The translations under genes were made by a program, and so were the position numbers. A DNA stretch of 64,000 nt from Phocaeicola salanitronis DSM 18170. GTDB taxonomy: Bacteria > Bacteroidota > Bacteroidia > Bacteroidales > Bacteroidaceae. The stretch is from positions 124,001 through 188,000 of the forward strand of contig NC_015164.1 of assembly GCF_000190575.1 (NCBI RefSeq). The letters run 5' to 3'. Under the pieces are notes generated by a model. That model was not told the origin of the DNA, did not search any database, and was given only the letters and a program-made list of their open reading frames with translations. Positions 9,884 to 16,667 of this stretch are shown piece by piece; the stretch's first letter is position 1; every line of letters starts with the position of its first letter.

Positions 9884-9971
9884 GCTGAAACCTTGGTTTC
9901 AAGGTGCTGAAACTTTAGTTTCAATTCGCTGAAACAACAGTTTCAGTTAGCTTAAACAAACGTGAAACTAT
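9884..9971. repeat. 22-bp tandem array of GAAAC-N4-GTTTC palindromes
   Basis: Units begin with GCT at 9884, 9906, 9928 and 9950, an exact 22-bp period. The first three contain the palindromes GAAACCTTGGTTTC (9887-9900), GAAACTTTAGTTTC (9909-9922) and GAAACAACAGTTTC (9931-9944). The centre varies while the arms are fixed. The fourth unit is degenerate (TTAAAC...GTGAAAC). Confidence 0.85.
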
Positions 9972-10166
9972 GTTGCCTTGCGGAATGCGGCTGTATGCTG
10001 CTGGAAATAAGTGCGTTATGGGTTGGCTCGACATCAGGGCGAACTGCTTTACGAGGCGCGTTTTTCCGCCTTGCTTGTTATGCGGAGGGTTGCCAATGTG
10101 AGCCAGTAGTCGGGCATCGTTGCATGACAAATAGGGAAATTCCTATCGGGAAATAGGGATTTCCTA

Positions 10167-10197
10167 CTTGCGGAATGCAGGAATCTTGTTAACTTTG
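10167..10197 (+). promoter_or_regulatory. Promoter of the 10242-11465 gene
   Basis: A -7 box TAACTTTG at 10190-10197 (consensus TAnnTTTG) with CTTG at 10167-10170 as a -33 element, 19 bp apart, the usual Bacteroides spacing. The gene start is 44 bp downstream. Confidence 0.6.
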
Positions 10198-10241
10198 TAT
10201 TGCCGCAGAAGGCATTATATAATAGTAGGTATTAAAATGGT

Positions 10242-11465
10242 ATGGATATGAAAACAAGATTAGGAATTTTGTTGTTGACAGCTTGCATGCCGTGGCTGGC
10301 TATGGCACAGAATGACGACCTTTATTTTGTTCCGAAGAAGGAAAAGAAGGCGGAAACGAAAACCGAGGTGCGTCAGGTGACGAGGCAGACAACAACGACT
10401 ACAACTACAACGGCATCGGTTTCTCCGGGTACAACGGTGGTGGTAAAGGACGTGACGGGGAAAACGCGTGACATTGATGAATACAACCGCCGGTATACAT
10501 CGAGAGAGAATACGTTCAGCATGCAGAACGATACCTTATACATAGAAGAGAAGCCCTATGGAGAGCGGGGCGAGTGGGTGAACGGCTTCGAAGGCTCGCA
10601 GGACGATTACGAATACGCCATGCGTATCGTCCGTTTCCGTAGTCCGGCGTATGCCATTCCCATCAGCAGCCCGCTGTATTGGGATGTGGTGTATGGCGCG
10701 TTCCCGTCGTGGGACTGGAATGTGTACGATGACGGACTGTATGCGTATGTCTTCCCGACATATACCAATCCGCTTTGGTGGGATTGGCGCTGGAACTGGA
10801 GTATAGCCGGTCCCCGTTGGGGATACGGTTGGGGATGGTACTCGCCGTGGTATTATGGCGGTTGGTATTCTTCGTATTGGTATGGCGGTTACTGGGGCGG
10901 CTGGTATGCCGGCTATTGGGGACCGTGGCATCATCCGCATCCGTATTGGGGAGGCGGATATCATCACCACTATCGGGGATTTACCGATTATCGCCCCACA
11001 CGTTATATGACTTCGGGCGGTTCGTATACGCGTAATTCTTCGCGTTATGCCACAAGCGCTTCGCGTGTGACGAATGGGAACATAAGCCGGGCAAGAGGAA
11101 ACAGTGCTGTGCGGCGTTCTTCTATCGGAAGAGTCGTGCAAGGTTCCGGAACGCGTGGCGAAAGCCAGTCCGTTCGTCCGGGAAGAGCGGTCATACGTGG
11201 AAACAATGCTGCTGGAACTGTGCGTTCAGGTTCACGCTCGCAAGGCGTATATACGCGTCCCAGCCGGAGTGTAGACCGCACAGGTTCTTCGTATAACCGT
11301 CCGAGCAGTACACGCCGGAGTGTGAATTACAACAATAGCAATTCATTTAACCGTAATTCAACGACACGGAGCAATAGCTTCAACCGCAGTTCGGGCGGAA
11401 GTTTCAACCGTAGCAGCGGTGGAGGTGTTAGCCGTTCTTCGGGTGGCGGAGGTCGCAGAAGATAA
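10242..11465 (+). CDS. Secreted Trp/Tyr/Gly-rich envelope protein of unknown function
   Basis: 407 residues; a second Met at 10248 is an equally good start. Residues 1-22 form a signal peptide ending AMAQ. The composition changes along the chain: a Lys/Thr-rich segment with a run of Thr (about 45-65), a folded-looking part (about 70-180), then about 70 residues dominated by Trp, Tyr, Gly and His (around 180-250), and finally a basic Ser/Arg/Asn/Gly low-complexity tail to the end. I know no catalytic motif here. Such composition suits a surface or periplasmic structural or adhesive protein, but that is inference. The barrel gene begins 39 bp later and is probably cotranscribed. Confidence 0.85.
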   Translation: MDMKTRLGILLLTACMPWLAMAQNDDLYFVPKKEKKAETKTEVRQVTRQTTTTTTTTASVSPGTTVVVKDVTGKTRDIDEYNRRYTSRENTFSMQNDTLYIEEKPYGERGEWVNGFEGSQDDYEYAMRIVRFRSPAYAIPISSPLYWDVVYGAFPSWDWNVYDDGLYAYVFPTYTNPLWWDWRWNWSIAGPRWGYGWGWYSPWYYGGWYSSYWYGGYWGGWYAGYWGPWHHPHPYWGGGYHHHYRGFTDYRPTRYMTSGGSYTRNSSRYATSASRVTNGNISRARGNSAVRRSSIGRVVQGSGTRGESQSVRPGRAVIRGNNAAGTVRSGSRSQGVYTRPSRSVDRTGSSYNRPSSTRRSVNYNNSNSFNRNSTTRSNSFNRSSGGSFNRSSGGGVSRSSGGGGRRR

Positions 11466-11504
11466 GCTATAGGTAATAAAAGGTATATAAAGGAAGCAAC
11501 AAAG

Positions 11505-13154
11505 ATGAAAGCAAAGATAATTTCTTTTGGAATATTGGCAATGGCTGCTTCTGCAGCTGTTGCCCAAACACAATATGATGCCGTCCGTTTCGGCACGGGA
11601 GAACTGAACGGAACGGCGCGTTTTGTAGGTATGGGAGGCGCGATGAGTGCCTTGGGCGCAGACATATCGACTATGGGGACGAATCCGGCAGGTATCGGGA
11701 TGTTCCGTAGTAATGATGTCTCTGTCTCGTTCGGATTTAACAAGAACATGACGGAGAGCGATTTTGGCGGGTCGGTCATGAAAGACGACCGTACACGGGC
11801 TTCTTTTGACCAAATCGGCATTGTATATAGTATGAAAATCGGAAACCGTACTGACTTGCGTTACCTGAATTTCGGTTTCAACTATCATAAGCTGGCTAAT
11901 TTCAACCGCCAATTCTCGTCGGGAGGCAATCTGAACGGTGCTTCGATGAGCTGGCAGATGCAAGATATGATGTTGAACTCCGGCGATGTCTATTCGCAGG
12001 AAACTTTCAACGACCTGCTTGATAACGATAATCCATACCGTTCGGACGCTTTTCTGTATACGCCTTTCCTGAGTATGATGGGAGCACGCACAGGTTTAGT
12101 GAGCAGCTCGGGCGATTTTGGAGATACCAGCGAGTTTTATATGATGGGCTGGAACGGTCAGAACGGTCAATATTACAGCCGCGAGGAAGGCGGCATCAAT
12201 GCATACGACTTCAATGTGTCTTTTAACGTGAAAGACCGTTTTTATTTTGGTTTGACTTTAGGTGTTTATGATGTGAATTATCATCGCTATTCTTCGTATG
12301 CCGAAACGATTGTGGATGATTACGAAGCGGATAACGGAGGGTTTACACTGAATAATTGGTTTGATACGGAAGGTACGGGATTTGATTTGAAATTCGGAAC
12401 CATTATCCGTCCGTTCGAGTATTCTCCTTTCCGTATAGGTCTGGCAGTACATACGCCGATATGGTATGCCTTGTCAGACACGTATACATCAACATTAGGC
12501 ACCAATGTATTGGCTATGCCTGAGGATTATAGCGAGAATTTGGGCGAGTATTTTCCCTCGGGAGCGTATGGATGGGATTATTTGTTGAATACGCCTTGGA
12601 AGGTGAATGTAAGCATGGGTACAACTGTGGGTACCGTGTTGGCGCTGGATGCGGAATATGAATATGCGAATTACGGCGCATCGAAATACAAAGACCGTGA
12701 CGGATATGAACTGGCTTCTTCGAATGAAGCGGTCGACAAGTATCTGAAGAGCACGCATACGGTACGTGTCGGTATGGAGGCGAAATTGACACCGAAGTTC
12801 AGTTTCCGTGCAGGATACAATTACATGACTTCCCCGATTAAGGATAATTCGGCACGTTATGTTCCGAGCTTGCCGACGAATGCGGCGGATCAGATTGTTT
12901 ACGATGTGACCCGTACAGACCCTGAATATCATAACTTGAAAGCCCGCAATACATTGACATTGGGTTTAGGCTATCGTGGAAATCTGTTTTATTGCGACGT
13001 AGCTTATAAATATGATTTCTATAAATCGGATTTCTATATGTTCGATGACTATCGTTTCTCGGATGACGGCAATTCGATTGTGGGACGTAACCAGCCTGCA
13101 GAAGTGAATCATGACCGCCATCAGTTGCTCTTTACGTTAGGAGTAAATTTCTAA
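11505..13154 (+). CDS. FadL/OmpP1-like outer-membrane beta-barrel protein
   Basis: 549 residues. The signal peptide ends AVAQ (about 21). The following GTARFVGMGGAMSALGADIS...NPAGIG is the N-terminal hatch signature of the OmpP1/FadL/TodX group in Bacteroidota, often annotated as hemin receptor or outer-membrane transport protein. The rest alternates aromatic and polar residues as expected for a barrel and ends VNHDRHQLLFTLGVNF. FadL-type barrels let hydrophobic compounds diffuse through the outer membrane. The true cargo here is unknown, and the hemin label is not supported by any visible motif. It sits between the Trp/Tyr-rich protein (39 bp upstream) and the DUF3990 gene (14 bp downstream). 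Confidence 0.88.
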   Translation: MKAKIISFGILAMAASAAVAQTQYDAVRFGTGELNGTARFVGMGGAMSALGADISTMGTNPAGIGMFRSNDVSVSFGFNKNMTESDFGGSVMKDDRTRASFDQIGIVYSMKIGNRTDLRYLNFGFNYHKLANFNRQFSSGGNLNGASMSWQMQDMMLNSGDVYSQETFNDLLDNDNPYRSDAFLYTPFLSMMGARTGLVSSSGDFGDTSEFYMMGWNGQNGQYYSREEGGINAYDFNVSFNVKDRFYFGLTLGVYDVNYHRYSSYAETIVDDYEADNGGFTLNNWFDTEGTGFDLKFGTIIRPFEYSPFRIGLAVHTPIWYALSDTYTSTLGTNVLAMPEDYSENLGEYFPSGAYGWDYLLNTPWKVNVSMGTTVGTVLALDAEYEYANYGASKYKDRDGYELASSNEAVDKYLKSTHTVRVGMEAKLTPKFSFRAGYNYMTSPIKDNSARYVPSLPTNAADQIVYDVTRTDPEYHNLKARNTLTLGLGYRGNLFYCDVAYKYDFYKSDFYMFDDYRFSDDGNSIVGRNQPAEVNHDRHQLLFTLGVNF

Positions 13155-13168
13155 CAATATTTCTTGTT

Positions 13169-13624
13169 ATGGAGTTATATCACGGAAGCTATATGGCAAT
13201 ACCTTCTCCCGAAATCGTAAGAGGTAAATTTACGAAAGATTTCGGGGAAGGATTTTATTGTACAGAATTGAAGAGACAAGCAGTAAAATGGGCAAAGCGG
13301 TATGATACGCCAATAGTGAATATGTATGATTATCATAGGAATGACGCTTTGAAGATTTTACAATTCGACGGTATGACAGATGAATGGTTGGATTTTATAG
13401 TTGCTTGCCGAAGCGGAAAGCCTCATAACTATGATATTGTGATAGGTGCAATGGCAAATGATCAGATATATAATTATGTGGCAGATTTTATGAATGGTGT
13501 TCTTACGAGAGAGCAGTTTTGGGTATTGGCAAAATTTAAATATCCTACGCATCAGATAAGTTTCTGCACATGGGATGCTTTAAAGTGTATTACTTATAAA
13601 GGTTATGAGGAGGTAAAGGAATGA
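13169..13624 (+). CDS. DUF3990 protein, ADP-ribosyltransferase-like, putative toxin
   Basis: 151 residues, no signal peptide. The start MELYHGSYMAIPSPEI followed by KDFGEGFYCTELKRQAVKWA matches DUF3990, a family placed in the ADP-ribosyltransferase fold: His5 of YHGS and the Tyr in GFYCTE would be the first two NAD-site positions. The C-terminal HQISFCTWDAL fits the third conserved block. It overlaps the next gene by 4 bp (ATGA), so the two proteins are translationally coupled. In known genomes DUF3990 genes usually sit beside DUF3791 genes, an arrangement suggestive of toxin-antitoxin. Whether this protein modifies DNA, RNA or protein is unknown. Base composition is more AT-rich than the barrel gene upstream, which suggests acquisition. 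Confidence 0.85.
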   Translation: MELYHGSYMAIPSPEIVRGKFTKDFGEGFYCTELKRQAVKWAKRYDTPIVNMYDYHRNDALKILQFDGMTDEWLDFIVACRSGKPHNYDIVIGAMANDQIYNYVADFMNGVLTREQFWVLAKFKYPTHQISFCTWDALKCITYKGYEEVKE

Positions 13625-14076
13625 ATGGTAGGGAAGATCGCAAGCTGAATGATTTGTTTTTCGTGTGCAGCTTGATTGAATATGTAGCACGAAAGACGAA
13701 GAATGAGCGTAAGATAATCGTAAATGCTTTGGGACATACAGGGCTGGAACATTTTTATGATTTGGCTGAGGTTTACCATTGTGAGAATATTGATAAAGTG
13801 ACAAGCGAAATAATAAATAAATATCATATATCCATCGGGAAATATGACAATGTGGCTAAAGCGGAAGACAATGTGCCGACACATTGGGATATAGGAAAAG
13901 TGATGCAACGGTTAGTGTTGAAAGTGTCGGAAGAATCTCATAAAGACATTATCAGTGCACTTATTGAGGTCTACAATTCGTGGATAGTTCCTAAGATAGA
14001 TAATTATAACAGCTCGATGTATTACGAGAATACGAGTTATCAGTATGCATCGTATTGTGCGGGAAGGGCTTTATAG
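13621..14076 (+). CDS. DUF3791-like partner of the DUF3990 protein, putative antitoxin
   Basis: 151 residues, cytoplasmic. The N-terminal half (LNDLFFVCSLIEYVARKTKN, then the LGHTGLEHFYDLAEVYHCEN region) resembles DUF3791, a small helical domain found next to DUF3990. The C-terminal half (about 75-151) contains VMQRLVLKVSEESHKDIISAL and a Tyr/Ser-rich tail that I do not recognise. Start and stop are fixed by the ATGA overlap with the upstream gene. A 25-bp-arm hairpin with a T-run follows at 14091-14164. The antitoxin role is inferred from gene pairing only. Confidence 0.7.
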   Translation: MNGREDRKLNDLFFVCSLIEYVARKTKNERKIIVNALGHTGLEHFYDLAEVYHCENIDKVTSEIINKYHISIGKYDNVAKAEDNVPTHWDIGKVMQRLVLKVSEESHKDIISALIEVYNSWIVPKIDNYNSSMYYENTSYQYASYCAGRAL

Positions 14077-14090
14077 GATTAAATGAATTG

Positions 14091-14164
14091 AACACAGAGA
14101 CACAAAGGGACAGAGGAAATATTTAAATTATAAAACTCTGTGCCTTTGTGTCTCTGTGTTTTTT
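14091..14164. terminator. CACAGAG-family hairpin acting as a convergent terminator
   Basis: Arms at 14091-14115 and 14136-14160 pair over 25 bp with one mismatch, enclosing an AT-rich 20-bp loop and followed by TTTT. It lies between two convergent genes. The arm words (CACAGAGACACAAAGG) recur in at least five other gaps of this window. Confidence 0.75.
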
Positions 14165-14166
14165 AG

Positions 14167-16656
14167 TTATTCTTTTGCCGAGAACCGAATTACGCTGAAT
14201 GAGTAAGGCGGTAGGGTGTAAGATAACTTGTCACTGGCTTCTAATGCCTTTTCTACCGGTTTGGCATTCTGGTCGTCAGGGTCTCCAGAGAGAACGGTTA
14301 CTTTGGCTTGCTTGTCTTTGGCGTCTGCCGGAAGATTCAGTTGGGAGTTGACAGCTGCGGGAAGCAGATTAACTAACTTGATGATTAAATCTCCGGTTTG
14401 GCTGTCACGCACGATGGAAGAAGCGATTCGGCTGCGTACATCGTTCCGGTTGTTATCAATTTTACTTTCGGCAGGCAGGTAACGGTCGCCTGAGTTTTGA
14501 CCATACAGCAATTGGGTATAATATCCTACCGAGGGTTTTACTTCTTTGTTGTTGAAGTAAATCAGGTCCGGGTTCCATTGCGTGTAGCCTTCTTTCGCCA
14601 ATAGCGGTGCATACGAAGTCATCAACACCATGTCGCCGTTTCTTTCTACAGCAGTCAGATACAGGGCTTCTGCCAATGCGGTTTCAATATTATTGGGACG
14701 TCCGGGCAAGTGGGCAGCATATTCGCCTAAATAGACTTTCGATTTCGAGCGGTCGTATTTGTCGTAATAGTTCTGATTGTAGATAAACCAGCCCGGTGTA
14801 TTGTAATAATGCTCGTCGACCATTGGCACGTTCAGGCGGTCTGCCAAGTTCCAGCCTTCTTCGTAATCTGTTCCTTCATAGAACGGGCCTACTGTGCCGA
14901 TAACCGTAATTTCGGGATGATGTTTCTTAATGGCATCATAAATCAAGGTGAAACGTTCTTCGAAAACATCGGTTATCAGGTCTTCATTTCCTATTCCGAT
15001 GTATTTCATATTGAACGGTTTCGGGTGTCCCGATTCTGCACGCAGTTTAGCCCATTGGCTTTTCTTCGGGTCACCGTTGGCATAGTCAATCAAGTCGAGG
15101 ATGTCTTGAATGTATGCGTCCATTTCTTCCATTGGAATACCTCCCTGTTGTCCTCCGCTCAGCAATTTGCCCGGAATGCATGCCGAGTTTTGGCAAGGCA
15201 CACCTGCAGCGATTACCGGTAAAGGTTCGGCACCGATGTCTTCGCAGAACTGGAAGTATTCGAAATAGCCTATTCCCATGGTCTGATGGTATCCCCAAAT
15301 GTTTTTCATGGGCTTGCGGGTTTCTAATGGACCTACCGTATTTTTCCAGCGATAGATGTTTTCCAATCCTTGTCCATGCGAAGCACAACCTCCGGGGAAA
15401 CGTACAAAGCGCGGTCGGATGTCTGCAATGGCTTGTGCAAGGTCGGGACGGAGTCCGTTCTTATGCCCTTTGAAGGTATTTTGAGGGAAGAGTGAAACCA
15501 TGTCCAAGTCGTATTCTCCTTCTGTCAATAGGCTTATGCCCAATGTGGCAGCATCGGCAGAGGCTTTTGCCTGTAGGGTTGTAGAAACTTTTTTCCAGTC
15601 TTTAGAAGATATGCTTACCGTTTTGTTGGCAAGTACAGAGCCGTCAGGACTGTATAGGCTGATTTTTGCCTTTCCGCTTTTCCCGGCTGTGCGGGCGAAG
15701 AATGAGAAATCGTATTTCTCGCCTTCCTTAATGACCATGCCGTCAAATCCGGTATTGCTCAGTTCCGCTCCGGCTTGGTTTACTTTCAAGGATAAGTAGT
15801 GCGAGTTGTTTGGATGAATGGGAGAGGAGGTTTGTATGCTCATTTCCGCTCCTTCGCCTTTCAAAGACCAGGCATAAGTAGGTCCCCATTCTTTTACCCG
15901 ATGGTTTTCTCCTGCTACATATTCGAAGTCGCGGTTTTGTACCAGTTCGGCGTATAAGCCTCCGTCTGCTCCATAGTTGATGTCTTCGAAGAATACACCG
16001 ATGAGTTTATCGCTGATGGCTTTTTCCTTTTCAGGTTGTACGGTCAGTTCTAAATTGACAGGTTTGAGGTCGGCAAAACGGGTCTTGTCTTGGTCGGTTT
16101 GCTCATTATACAACTGATTCCGGTATTCGCAACTTTCGGCAAACCGTTGCAGGCGTTCTACGTCATACCAAGCGACTTTTTGCAATGTACCTTCTTCGGG
16201 CGTGTTATTTATCTTGGCGGTCTGTTGCGGATATTTGCTCCACGCATCGGAGATATATTCCTTGTATTGGGCATCAGTAAAGTAGCTTTGTCTTTTCCAG
16301 TTCAGCAGGTCATCCGAAGCGGCATGCGCGAATTCTTTTCCATTGCCATTCAGTTGCCAAATGCAATGCCATACGCCTTGTGCGTCGCGGTACAGTTCGG
16401 GTTTTATCATCCGTTTTTCTTTTCCCCACGCTCCGTAATCACATTTGACGTATCCGTGTCCGTTCCCGATGCTGAACCATTCTTCTCCGTCTCTGCTCCA
16501 GGCGAATTTCAGTCCGCTTCGCCCTTCGTCCGGTGTAGTGGCATACGAGAACAGGTAAATCGAGTCGGGTTGGCTTAGTCCTACTTGTGCGGATGCCTGT
16601 ACAGGCACAAGTCCCATGCAGGCACAATATGCTGCAAGCTGTATAAAATGTTTCAT
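14167..16656 (-). CDS. GH51-type alpha-L-arabinofuranosidase with a GH43-like N-terminal fragment
   Basis: 829 residues, signal peptide ending ASAQ (24). Residues about 30-130 (YLFSYAT...GLKFAWSRDGEEW) resemble one or two blades of a five-bladed GH43 propeller and lack a full catalytic set. After a linker, GH51 begins near 200 (KLIGVFFEDINYGADGGLYAEL), with an inserted CBM4/9-like sandwich at about 250-390 and the catalytic barrel from about 400 (RFVRFPGGCASHG). The acid/base is Glu558 in IGIGNEDL and the nucleophile Glu645 in VYLGEYA, followed by the C-terminal sandwich. Family members release terminal arabinofuranose from arabinan or arabinoxylan. It starts 11 bp after the GH43 stop, so the two form one operon, and acts in the periplasm or beyond. 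Confidence 0.93.
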   Translation of the reverse strand: MKHFIQLAAYCACMGLVPVQASAQVGLSQPDSIYLFSYATTPDEGRSGLKFAWSRDGEEWFSIGNGHGYVKCDYGAWGKEKRMIKPELYRDAQGVWHCIWQLNGNGKEFAHAASDDLLNWKRQSYFTDAQYKEYISDAWSKYPQQTAKINNTPEEGTLQKVAWYDVERLQRFAESCEYRNQLYNEQTDQDKTRFADLKPVNLELTVQPEKEKAISDKLIGVFFEDINYGADGGLYAELVQNRDFEYVAGENHRVKEWGPTYAWSLKGEGAEMSIQTSSPIHPNNSHYLSLKVNQAGAELSNTGFDGMVIKEGEKYDFSFFARTAGKSGKAKISLYSPDGSVLANKTVSISSKDWKKVSTTLQAKASADAATLGISLLTEGEYDLDMVSLFPQNTFKGHKNGLRPDLAQAIADIRPRFVRFPGGCASHGQGLENIYRWKNTVGPLETRKPMKNIWGYHQTMGIGYFEYFQFCEDIGAEPLPVIAAGVPCQNSACIPGKLLSGGQQGGIPMEEMDAYIQDILDLIDYANGDPKKSQWAKLRAESGHPKPFNMKYIGIGNEDLITDVFEERFTLIYDAIKKHHPEITVIGTVGPFYEGTDYEEGWNLADRLNVPMVDEHYYNTPGWFIYNQNYYDKYDRSKSKVYLGEYAAHLPGRPNNIETALAEALYLTAVERNGDMVLMTSYAPLLAKEGYTQWNPDLIYFNNKEVKPSVGYYTQLLYGQNSGDRYLPAESKIDNNRNDVRSRIASSIVRDSQTGDLIIKLVNLLPAAVNSQLNLPADAKDKQAKVTVLSGDPDDQNAKPVEKALEASDKLSYTLPPYSFSVIRFSAKE

Positions 16657-16667
16657 GTTTCAGATTC

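Larger units (their letters stand above)
9611..10241. other. 631-bp gene-free gap between divergent genes
   Basis: I find no convincing coding frame. The susC-proximal part is AT-rich and contains TTGCGAAATCGCAA (about 9644-9657), a small inverted repeat in the susC leader. The middle is GC-richer (9760-9860) without a clear feature. The stretch 9884-9971 is a 22-bp palindromic tandem array, listed separately. 10126-10166 holds two AT-AGGGA...TTCCTA near-palindromes, and the promoter of the next gene ends the gap. Confidence 0.7.

Noticed and set aside
9884..9971. CRISPR array (also considered for 59088-59179 and 62536-62601)
   Set aside because: Units are 22-23 bp with no spacers: the repeat itself fills the period, only a few bases vary, and no cas genes are present.
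10536..11141. 201-codon minus-strand frame opposite the Trp/Tyr-rich gene
   Set aside because: The Ile/Arg/Pro-rich product mirrors the repetitive codons of the plus-strand gene.
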